Assembly: GCA_029224185.1 (NCBI GenBank)
Contig: CM055196.1
Location: 558,001 to 622,000, forward strand
Direction: 5' to 3'
Source: Karalla daura
Lineage: Eukaryota > Chordata > Actinopteri > Chaetodontiformes > Leiognathidae
Length of the DNA stretch: 64,000 nt
Positions 1-46,800 of this stretch are shown piece after piece (the first letter of the stretch is position 1; each line of letters opens with the position of its first letter). Below the pieces are notes generated by a model. The model made no database searches. It was not told where the DNA came from and worked only from the letters and a program-made list of their open reading frames with translations. Both the position numbers and the translations under genes were made by a program.

Positions 1-790
1 GACGTGCTGGAGAGATGACAACACTGTAGCTGTCCCCCCGGAGCTGCCAGGGACCATAAAGAACACAGGTAACTCTGTGTTGTATGTGCCTCTATCCCGA
101 GGCTCTGTCGAGATCAAAGGCTCAGGGAAGCTGTAATTAAGCGTGACTGGTGTCTCAGGTCTCCTGTGACCCAGGACCTCCCAGCATCCTGCTGTTTGTC
201 TGCATACTTGATCCACTGAACAAATACAATCTTTATAGGGATCAGAGGGCGCCAACCCTGTGCCAGTGATTTGATTTTTCCCTTTGGCCACCTGTAGTAC
301 TGCAATAAAAAAAAATCCCCCTGTGGTCCAAAAGCATTTTTCCCATGGACAGCAAAAGTAAAAGTGACGGTTGTAAACGCAGCTAATTACTAATCTTTGC
401 ATAGCACATTTTTAAGTAACAGACTTAAGGACAGAAAAACCACTGAAAAGATGCATGTTGACTTTGCCCACAGGCATGGCTAGGAGGAGCAAACTTTATG
501 AGCCCCATAATGTGGCCCATAGATTGTATGCCAGGCAAGCGAATGCCATAGGAATTAATGGGCCGCCATCTTTGATATCCAGTTCTTAAAATACATGCAG
601 ACTGAGGGAGGTACATATCCGGCATGCATTTCGCAGTAGAAATGTCAGAAAAGAGGTCACACAGTTCTAAGTTACACGTTTAGAAATGATTATGGCATAG
701 AAAATGATGTCACCAAGTGTGTACTTGTTTCAAAAGCAGAAAAAACCATCTCCCCATTTTAGTTCATTCCTTGAAGCTGTTTATGGTCTA

Positions 791-955
791 GCATAGGGTG
801 ACCAGATGTCCCCAGACAGTCCCCAATTTGGCCGCCCTGTTCCCGGCTTAAGTTGTCCCTGAAAATGTCCCTGATTTTGAATGGGAGAGGACCCCCCAGG
901 TCGTACGCTCGACTGCCCCCTCCGTTCCGACGATCAACCCAGTGGTATTTTTTTA
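791..955. repeat. Dispersed repeat with GGGTGACCAGATGTCCCC end
   Basis: Starts AGGGTGACCAGATGTCC and continues through GGCCGCCCTGTTCCCGGC, AAAATGTCCCTGATTTTGAA and TGGGAGAG. A diverged copy of the same order of motifs lies at 53641-53735. The end resembles a teleost non-autonomous DNA-transposon terminus; the superfamily is not determined. Confidence 0.5.
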
Positions 956-1581
956 TTGCTTTTTGTGTGATTGACCGATTCATTTTTAGAAAAAGTTGTA
1001 GTCGGGTACGCATAGCATATTTTGAAACTTGACCACTGATTTTTGACAATTTCAAATTGTCTCATTTAAAGAATATTGTGTATTCTCTTATTGTTCTAGT
1101 TGTACTTACTGTCATATTTAGAGAAAGGCCTACACAGAAAGGCCTTCAATTTACAATGTAAAGTAACAGCCTTTGCATGAATGAACATATGCCTTTGTTA
1201 TATTAAGCAACAGAGACTACTTGTGTCTGTTTGAACTTCCCATGCCTCCAATTTTTCATTGTATAAAATTGTTGTATTTGGTAGCAGCATTTGAAAGGTT
1301 TACCAAAATACCAACAGAATGGTCTTTAAGTTGACAATAGCACTACTGCCTTTGTCCTTTTTTCAGTACTGGTTAACGTACTGTAAATAGCAGCAGAAAT
1401 GCATTTACATTTACAATAACATTATTGTAATTTGCTTATTTTCAAACTTTTATTTGTTTTTGATATAAGGTACATGGGGAAAAACATTACTACAAACTTT
1501 GGGTTTCCTCGAAGTTATATGTTGCATATTTGTATGTTTTGAGTTGAGAAACATATTGTTGTCCTTGATATTCACGCAGGT

Positions 1582-1625
1582 AGACTCAAGAAGAACTCAA
1601 GAAGAACTCAAGAAGAACTCAAGAT
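1582..1625. repeat. 12-bp tandem repeat
   Basis: About four copies of ACTCAAGAAGAA in direct tandem, decaying into related A/G-rich sequence up to about 1640. Confidence 0.85.
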
Positions 1626-2516
1626 GAACATTGAAGAACATACAGTCCAAGTTAAAAAAGGTTAAAACTGACACAAAGGCACTCCTCTGCGGAAAGGCTA
1701 CTTTGTAATTTAGGCCTGTGGTGAGTTCATGTCTCCTGCAGCAAAAGAACTCACAATCTTCGAGGGAGTTGTCGCATTTGCGGTGGGACAGGCAGGAAAG
1801 ACCTTCCTTTATTCTGATTTACTGTGGCTAAACCACAGGACGCTACAGAGCAACAGAGACAGTTTCATACCACTATAAGCAAAGTTTGAGATATACTGCA
1901 CGTCTGTACCCTGCATATTGTACAACTCAATATATCTAATTGTATATAGTGGGATTGAAAGTGTTACATGAGTTACTAGGAACTCTGCTGCGAGAATCTG
2001 AGCACCATAAAAAAATCTGGATTGCATTTATGATGACTTCAAACGTCCTCAAACATCTCCACCTCCAACCTCTTCTTGCAGAGGTCAATATCAGTACAAT
2101 AGAAAAAGCTTAGCAGAACCCCATGAAACCATTTGGGTATAAAGCAGGTTAAGGAAATGAATCAGTGTATGAATAAAAAAAAGAGAAAAGGAGACAATGA
2201 GATTGAGAAGGCTAACAAATGATTTTTTCTTAAATACATTCACTAGAAATTACAGTGTTATTATTATCAGAATGACTGTAACCCTTTTACCATTGGCTTG
2301 TGGACTGAGAAACTTACTTTATGGGGTCGAATGAAGCCTTCACACTTCTTCAATATTTCATGGTAAAAGGGACATTTCAAATAATGACTGCTTAGGGTAA
2401 TGTATGAGTCTCACTCTTATTAATAAGCTTAGAGACTATGGGACTACGGGGACTTTGACCTGTTACCACTCGTATAATGCAGAATTACATGTCATAAGAC
2501 ACAATAATAATACCAG

Positions 2517-2720
2517 TTAAAACAGCAAGCAGCTGTGAGCGGGTCTTCACCTGTGCACCTGTCTGGGTACTGGCAACCGCTGGGTCAATTTAGTTCCTAG
2601 GCCATCCCAAGAATCCTTTTTATAGCACATTTTGAAGAGGAATCTCTTCTGGGCTGAGCAGTATCTCTGTGATTCAAATAATGAACGGTCTCTCTACTTT
2701 GGCCACCATATGGCTACACA
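2517..2720. repeat. Dispersed repeat family B, copy 1
   Basis: Contains a short AGC-rich hairpin (ACAGC/GCTGT) followed by GTGAGCGGGTCTTCAC and CTGGGTACTGGCAACCGC. Two related copies lie at 10421-10600 and 24548-24680. All three run in the same direction. This is a non-coding interspersed repeat of unknown class. Confidence 0.55.
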
Positions 2721-2894
2721 CTTTCAATGGGAAAATTTTTTTACAAAATGTTGAATATTTTAAAAAGTTAAAATTGTTGAAGAAATGTTAAAGGATAGCA
2801 ATAATGTGCTAAATGAGCTGAACATTTGAGTTGTTGAATGGTTTTAATAGCTGAACGTATGCTGAAGATACGGATGACCGAAATATTGACGGAA

Positions 2895-3110
2895 TAAGAA
2901 TAATAATAATAATAATAATAATAAATCATAAAGAACAGGATAACAATAGTGTGAATGCCTCAGCATTCACACTAATAATAAAAAGAAACAAGGCAGATTC
3001 AAGAGGGTTCTCGCAACTTTGTTGCTCAGACCCTAATGAATACAAAAGAAACAGTACAGATAGAATAGATTCCTTGCAACTTCATTGCTCGGACCCTAAC
3101 AAAGCATCTC
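2895..3110 (-). repeat. Tandem hairpin-unit repeat (three units) beside an AAT microsatellite
   Basis: Read on the minus strand, three units of about 55-60 bp follow one another, each starting ATTAG and forming a hairpin. The leftmost on the plus strand (2948-2973) has a perfect 11-bp stem (AGTGTGAATGC with GCATTCACACT, 4-base loop). The other two (about 3004-3034 and 3068-3100) have GCAAC/GTTGC-type inner stems and GGGTCC-type outer stems. (AAT)n at 2900-2923 follows. The same architecture occurs at 46738-46910 and 63131-63170. Confidence 0.7.
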
Positions 3111-3604
3111 AATCTTTGAAAATTGATTAAAATATGCAGGAGAAAACATGTTCAAACATTTTATAGAAAACACCCAGACCGCGAGCAGACGGCAGCCAAC
3201 TCCGCGGGGAGTCTGCCGACAGGATCACAGATCCTGAGAGGAGAAAAGAGTCAAAACGCCCGTGTCAAGAGAGCACCAAGGAGCTGAGACTCCTAACCTC
3301 ACTGCACCAACCGATCCGTACCCGGAGAGGTGAGGCACGCCCGTGCAAGAAGAGCACCCAGGGTCTGAGTGCCTCATCCTCCTCCAACTCCGAAACCCAC
3401 GCTGCAGCGGAGGCAGCGAGAGGGCCGAGTCTGCATTGTCACAGGGACACGCAGCATCAAGGAGCTACACTGAGCTGGACCACAGGACAGAATCGGGACC
3501 GCAACACGTGGGACACGTAAGGGCTCGATTCGGGCAGAGACTGTGACGCAGTAGCACCTCTCAAGTACAGAAGCCTACATGAACTCTATGTTAATGTATG
3601 ACAG
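3111..3604. other. Intronic sequence, GC-richer block without a gene
   Basis: A block of above-average GC (about 3175-3560) with motifs such as GACCGCGAGCAGACGGC. It may be an old retroelement leader because an LTR-like stretch follows it, but no reading frame or known motif supports a gene. Confidence 0.35.
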
Positions 3605-3720
3605 TGTAGGACGGCTGAGTGAATCCATCTCTGACCGGCTCCTATTACTTTTCCCCTTTGTTTCTCGTGCGTCTGAGCGGACCACGTGATCACCTATGCA
3701 CGGACACACCCGTGCGCGCG

Positions 3721-3786
<66 letters not shown>

Positions 3787-4120
3787 TGCATGCTTCTTTA
3801 TTCTTTATTTATTGTTTATTGTTTGTTCAGTCTGTTTAGTCATGAATGCATGTTCTTTCGTTAGAGTAGAAAATGGTCAATGATAACCTTAATGCACCAA
3901 TTGTAAAATCAATGTGCCATTAAAGTGTGATTGTTGTACTAAGAAGTGTGTAGTTATTGAACCTGCACAACAGTTGCTAAATCCAGGTCAGTGCTCGGAT
4001 CTTGCCTCCTTCAGAGAGACTAGAGGTAATTTGTAATTTGACTGATGTGATTTACTAGGCTAATTGGTTAACCAGATTATTGGTCCCTGTTTTACAGGGT
4101 GGTGCCCCGATTCATAATTA
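3605..4120 (+). repeat. Possible LTR-like fragment with primer-binding-like site
   Basis: Starts TGTAGGA and ends TTTTACA, immediately followed by GGGTGGTGCCCCGA. A similar layout (TGTAGGA ... TTCAACA, then GAGGGTGGTGCCCC) is seen at 15726-16420. TG...CA borders followed by TGGTGCC-like sequence suggest an LTR and primer-binding site, but no gag or pol is adjacent and the two stretches are strongly diverged. It contains the (CA)n at 3725-3784. Confidence 0.3.
3725..3784. repeat. (CA)n microsatellite, 60 bp
   Basis: Uninterrupted CA dinucleotide run preceded by GCGCGCGCAC, an alternating purine-pyrimidine tract in total of about 70 bp. Confidence 0.97.
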
Positions 4121-4772
4121 ATAATAATAAGCTAATAATCTAGGTTTACCTCCACTAGGTCCCAGTAGTTGGCACCCCGAGTGAGCTGCATTACAGCTGT
4201 CTCATCCAACTTAAAGGGGACCCTATTTTGAGTCGGTCCTAGCTTGACGACTGGATAGTCCAAATACTTTACTATAGCTTAACAACATTTAAGGTGTTAG
4301 TTTATTCACAATCTCCATTCATTCAGCAGTTCATTCATTCATTCATTCATTCATTCATTCATTTGGGATTCATTCACTCACTTGCTTGAGATATTATTCT
4401 ACGGAATGCATTTAATATTTAGCCTCTATTAAATCTGCATTTAGTGCCAAGTGCTGTCTGTGCATGTTTCGCCCGAACAAACTTAAAATCACTGAGAGTT
4501 CGAGACTCATACTATTTCCTTTAAAAGCAGGTGTTGCCTCCAAAAAAAGTGTAAGATTTGACATGGTAAGGGTTGCTTCCCCTACAGTATTAACCTTTGT
4601 GCATCATTACAAAGCAGCTGCACTACTTGATAACCAGCACACTATCAGTATTCTAAAGGACTCTGAAATGTTTGCATGCTAGGGTAACATGATGAAGTTG
4701 TCTGATGAAGGTGGTATGACAGAGGTGGCGTGATCATGAAAGTATAAAACTGTGGGTGCTCTCCACCCTCAC
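4121..4772. other. srgap1 intron 3 with (ATTC)n microsatellite
   Basis: Contains an (ATTC)n run at 4331-4363. The stretch 4425-4500 (ATTAAATCTGCATTTAG, CTGTCTGTGCATGTTTC, AAAATCACTGAGAG) resembles 16270-16350 and so may be part of the same LTR-like family as 3605-4120. No gene seen. Confidence 0.5.
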
Positions 4773-41694
<36,922 letters not shown>

Positions 41695-42087
41695 TTTGTC
41701 TGCCTGTGTCCTCGGCTCGTTACGAACTTTTGCTGGATCAATGCGTTTGGTCGACGGGTTCACGGCCTGATATTCATCCGCAGAGAGAGGAAGGGAGACG
41801 AGGAGAACAGGAGACTTTGATTTGGATCGACAAGAACGGGAAAGCGTCACTTCTTCGTGGCTACTTCCCTGCCAGTAAGACACGACGCAGCCCCTGCACA
41901 AGCCCGTTCCCAGGTCCAGCCAGGAAGAGACGACGGGGTAGGGGGGGGCGAGAAAACAAGCGGACAAGTTTGTGGCTCTCCGTCGGCGGAGACTTGTTCT
42001 CGGTTCAGCCCCGGCCCTAAGCTCTGAGTCCGCCCCAACACTCACTGTGCGGCTCCTGTCGTGGCGTACAGTCTAGAATCCCTTCGG

Positions 42088-42142
<55 letters not shown>

Positions 42143-42290
42143 ATTCCACTCTCCCCTCCTCTCGGCGGTTTGTTCCCGTAGCTCCCAGCTGGCAGCTCGA
42201 GCAGGCAAACAGGGTTTTTGAACACATTCAGCAGCTGGAACGTGAGAGGGAGGAAACAGAGCTCTAAGGCTAAAGTCCTGTGTAACAGAT
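41695..42290 (-). promoter_or_regulatory. srgap1: CpG-rich 5' UTR/promoter region of srgap1
   Basis: Directly upstream of the start codon, the sequence to about 42060 is CG-rich (GGTCGACGGGTTCACGG, GACGACGGGG, CTCCGTCGGCGGAGAC), unlike the surrounding AT-rich DNA. This is typical of a vertebrate CpG-island promoter. A (CA)26 tract follows. The transcription start cannot be placed from sequence alone. Confidence 0.55.
42089..42140. repeat. (CA)26 microsatellite upstream of srgap1
   Basis: 52 bp of uninterrupted CA, about 400 bp upstream of the srgap1 ATG, inside its likely 5' UTR or promoter. Confidence 0.95.
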
Positions 42291-42675
42291 CGAGATGGAA
42301 AGTTGGAAAGATTTTTTTTTTCCAATTTGTTTATGAATTGAATTGAACTCGTCTTTTTAAAAATCTGTAACAGGTGAGATGCTCTGGGTCAGACCCCTCC
42401 TCAGGTCGTCAGGGACAGGTTGTCTGTGTCCAGATCCAAGCAGGGTGAAGCTGCATTTAGCTTCTCTCTACCCGCCGAACAAAATCCCCGAATACCCGTT
42501 CAAGCGTCTTATTGCTTTTTTTTATCATTGTAATTTCACTCTTTAAATTGAAATGCTTAAATCTTTTTCTCTGCCTCTGTGAAGCATTATGGATTGCCTT
42601 TTGTGAGAATAGTGCAATACAAATAAACGTGCAGTTTTAGAAATCCGCTGCTCGTATTTCATCAAACGAAGTCAA
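42291..42675. other. Intergenic spacer between srgap1 and rxylt1
   Basis: AT-rich, no feature except a T-run near 42310. Confidence 0.5.
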
Positions 42676-42925
42676 GTCAATAAACTCGCCGCATCCACAG
42701 ACAACCGGTAGCCGGCAGCGCCATCTGTAGGGGAAGTAAAAGTACAAGACAACAACCTCGGCTATTCTTTCCCAAACACTGCAGTTTATTCCCCTTTCAT
42801 GTCAATAAACTCGCCGCATCCACAGACAACCAGCAGCCAGCAGCGCCATCTGTAGGGGAAGTAAAAGCACAAGACAACAACATCCACTGTTCTCTCCCAA
42901 ACACTGCAGTTTATTTTATTGCACT
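42676..42925. repeat. 125-bp tandem duplication at the rxylt1 3' end
   Basis: GTCAATAAACTCGCCGCATC at 42676 recurs at 42801. Both units continue CACAGACAACC, GCAGCGCCATCTGTAGGGGA, AGTAAAAG-ACAAGACAACAAC and end CCCAAACACTGCAGTTTATT. The minus strand therefore carries poly(A)-signal-like AATAAA in each unit. Confidence 0.9.
42910..42920 (-). other. rxylt1: Candidate poly(A) signals of rxylt1
   Basis: On the minus strand AATAAAATAAA gives two overlapping AATAAA signals about 565 bp after the rxylt1 stop codon. A further AATAAA lies in the second 125-bp unit at about 42785. Which one is used is unknown. Confidence 0.45.
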
Positions 42926-43484
42926 CACAATAAAAACTGCACCATGCAGCACTGCACTAAGATGAACAGAACTAGAAAAAAAAGGCTTTGATAAAAAAAA
43001 AAGAGACATGCCACAGTGATCACTGTTTTCTAGCTGCACACTGTACAAAACAGGTTTCTGTAACACTTTCAGACAAGGTCCTGAATCACATCATCTCATT
43101 TAACACTGTGTTTACACTTTATAAAAAGTCACAAAATGAAGTGCATAAAAACAGATACAAAACAGTCAGAAGTAGGGACTTTAAAATGCAGTTTTCTTTT
43201 GATCATTTTAATTTAATCTCTACAACACCTCAACATTCCACCACTGTACACATGAAAATAATAAATATACTATAATGTCATATGGCCCTTAACTGACTCG
43301 CTTTAACAGTTAACTACACATATAAATGGGTTCTCAATAATCCATACAGACATACTGCACTGAACACAATCAACTTCACTATACCAGTAGTAAGTCACAT
43401 TTTGCCACAAACCACAAACTGAAATTAACATGGAACATCTATCCCTGTACATCTTTGAAAGGTAATGGTAATGAAGCACCATGG

Positions 43485-43887
43485 TCAGCCACCTCTGAAG
43501 AACGTCTCCTCTATGACTTCAGTGAATCTCTCCTTCATCTGCTGACGGAAGCTGGCATACCACTCCAGCAGCCTCCTCCTTCTATCCACCCTCTGTTCCT
43601 GGCTCATTCCCCTCTCCCTCTCCAAGATGGTGGGCAGTTCTTTCCAGTCACTGATGAAGATGAAGGGTGCTCCAGCAGCTTTGAGCAGACGCAGAGGAGA
43701 GCTGGGCCCAGCTGCGCAGGTCCCAGGGGTTAGGACATCCTCCACCACAGGTACTGAGCCGTAGGAGCAGGCTTCATAGATCCTGTAGCACTCTGTGTTG
43801 ACCCCCACTGGGCACAGTGTGAGCTCACTCTGGGCCAGGGCCGTTTGATAGTTCTCCAGACTGTCTGCTGTTTCCTGAGGCAGCCAC
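43485..43887 (-). CDS. rxylt1: rxylt1 exon 6 (catalytic C-terminus, stop)
   Basis: 403 bp with a CACCCAG acceptor, ending in TGA at 43487-43485. Encodes WLPQETADSLENYQ, CPVGVNTECYRIYEACSYGS, APFIFISDWKELPTILERE and a helical tail ending ETFFRGG. The frame remains open upstream of the acceptor, but the Trp codon directly after the splice fits the family start. Confidence 0.95.
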
Positions 43888-46800
43888 CTGGGTGAGGAGC
43901 CAGGGAAGAACACTGCTTTAAGACTAGTACAACTGAAACAGTGTGGAAATCTTCATTCCTTTCTATTCACAGAGAATATCTCCGTCCATTGTGTTCAGTA
44001 AAAATAGCACAAACAGTGTAAAGGCAACATGTAAAATAATCAACTGGCTGCTGTTCTTGCCAACAGCTGGCTATCTGGAGCAATATGTGTTCCTGACCCA
44101 GCTACCGCCAGAAACAGTCAGATGAGTGATGCTTGTTTAGGCTTTACTACAAAGCTATGATCTCTGCTCTCTCTTTCTCCATCTGATCAGGAATGCTCTG
44201 TCCTGAGCTGTACGTAAACATTCAACAATGACACATCGTTGCAGACAGAACATGTGATACTAGATCAGACAACCAGTTTCATGCTCAGTCCCATACTTAA
44301 ATGTCACCACACATGACACTGAATATCATTTGAAAGCCCTTGATATATTTCAATATATTTAGGAGGTCCTATGAAACTAATATGGACTATAAATAACATG
44401 AATGTGTCAGTTACTGGCCCTTGACATGACAGTATTAATGTAAGTTTTTTAAGTGAAAGTTTTCATGAAAGTTTTTGCTCATGTGAGGCCTAAACTCAGC
44501 AGCAGATTAATGACTCACTTCTCCCGGGCAGTGGTGATGCATTCCTTTTCCAGGCCAGATTGTTTCAAGATATGTATGAGAGTTTCTCTAGAGGAATTTT
44601 TGTAAACAGTGCCAAGGAAATTGCAGAGGTATGGTCTGTTGGAAGTGATCAGTTGGGCATTTGGCCTGATCATGGGAAACTGCCTATATCTGCACACAGA
44701 CAGGCAAGACAGAGCAACATGTCAGACAGTTATTCATTCATAAACAGTTAAACAGTTTGATGTACTGATGAATAATAGTAATAGTAGAAGACATACGTGG
44801 CCACACCAAGAGGCCACTGGAAGACGTCCCTGTCGTTGACCCATTGGCTGTCGTAGACCAGAAAGAGCAGCTCAACAAAGCCACCATTCCTCTTTAAGTA
44901 TGGACTAATCCAGTCATTGTTGCAGCCCTCATTGCCCAGCATCACCACAGCCACATGTGACACCATGTGTGACTGTACCATAGCTTGGACATGTTCCAGC
45001 CAGCGAGTGGAGTAAGTGACCTTCTGCTGTTCACGACCATTCAGTACCAGGACCAGGCTGTTCATGTCCTGAGGGACATGACCTTGGACCACAGCGGGAC
45101 CTGTATAGAAACTGAAAATGGAGAGGGAATGATGAGAAGTCATTTTGTCTGATTAAGTGGCTCCCAAACTATTTCACAGACTCCCATAAAGCAGACAACA
45201 GCGTTTCAGCTTTTGAAACATTACCTGAAATCAATCTTTCCAGATTGCAGTTGTCCCTCTCTCCATTGCGCAATCTTATCGGTGGGGTTAAGGGGTCCTT
45301 CTAAAATATGTTCCCAAAGGTAGAGCCCTAGGGAGAAAAAGCAGTGGCAGTACAATTTGCTGGCAAAGCTTAACTGCTCTTTGAAGAAAGACGGTCTCAT
45401 TCATTAATGTACCACTGTGAGGATAAATCAGACAGTGTTATGTAGTTTATATATTGCAGTCTCTGACTGTAGAGACAATGTGTAATATTTCCAAAAGTCG
45501 ATGTCAGCATTTAGAAACAGATTATCACCGATGCATTTTCACATCCATTAATGATCTGACATCCTCATAAATGAAGAATTTTAGATTTATTTATACATGT
45601 GACGGATAAGTTCACAGGACAGCGCCATCATAGTCCTGCAATGCAGTGCGGAGATGTTGGAGAAGGTCAGCAAAAGCAGCTTTTTTGACACATGGCAACT
45701 ACCATTGTTGCAATACATGTTTGAAACAGGAGGGCATTACAGTGCACTATTCGTTTGAATAGAATACAAGATTTCACCATTAGACAGTGATGATTTCCTA
45801 CATATTATTGCTTTGAAATATATTCAGTGAAAGTTGATGGTGTGTGCGTGTCCTGTGATGGCCTGGATAGCATAACATATTATGCCAAAAGATATGCATA
45901 ACTGTAAGACATGGACCATAAAGGATGAAGTCAAAATAATTCCTGAAGACCCATTAAAACTATATCGACTGTACTTTTTGACAATATTAATTTATACAAA
46001 AGAAAACACAATAAGCACAAGCGACCTTTGTCTCCAGAACATCTACTAACATCTATTACTAATATCATGCAGCTTCTCTATTATATTTTATATATCAATC
46101 CAAAATCACTTTGTGAAATGTTACCTGTTGCATTGAGAAAAAATAAAACAAAATGCTGTAAAGAAAAATGTTAAAAAGTATGGAGAAAAAGAAAAGTATG
46201 GAGTGTTAGAGAGGGTTAGGTTAGGATCGTCATTAACTGACAGTTGTTTATACGTGGTTAATAAAATGTATTATTATTATTATTATTAAGCAGCACAATA
46301 GAGAACAAACCTGACAACACGGCCACTAATAAGTAATCAACCAATTTTCTACTGAACACTTCAACTCCAACTGCCATTGTTGTCATGATAAGGATTCATG
46401 TGTCGAACACATAATGTGCGCATGCGTGACCAAGTGTACTGTGCTGAAGCACACCTCTTCCAACCGTGCTGTGCCAGGGATGTGACTCACACAAGCCACA
46501 GAATCTGTAATATTGGGGCCAAACATGTTTGAGCATGGTACAATTGCCTAGAGCAGATATGGGCAAACTAAGGCCAACGGGCCATATGTGGCCCATTGGA
46601 CATTTTAATCCGGCACGCAAACTTGTCCAAATGATTGAAAAAAAAAAAAAAAACAAAAAAAAAAACTTAGGCTTCTGCCTTCCATATGTTTTCAGCACTT
46701 GGCTATCATTAAGGAGGAACATTAAATGATGTTATTATTAATTAGGGTCCAAGCAACGAAGTTGCAAGGAACCTATTGTATCTGTACTGTTTCTTTATTA

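Larger units (their letters stand above)
1..2516. other. srgap1 intron 3, left part
   Basis: No exon or recognisable gene seen. It is AT-rich with ordinary intronic texture. Bases 791-955 are a dispersed repeat (separate entry) and 1582-1625 a 12-bp tandem repeat (separate entry). Short open frames near 114-305, 425-625 and 1809-2027 resemble nothing I know. Confidence 0.6.

Noticed and set aside
1..4772. Search for srgap1 exon 4 downstream of exon 3
   Set aside because: No minus-strand segment with the expected LMKVLNELYTVMKTYHMY-like wording was found; the exon must lie left of the window.
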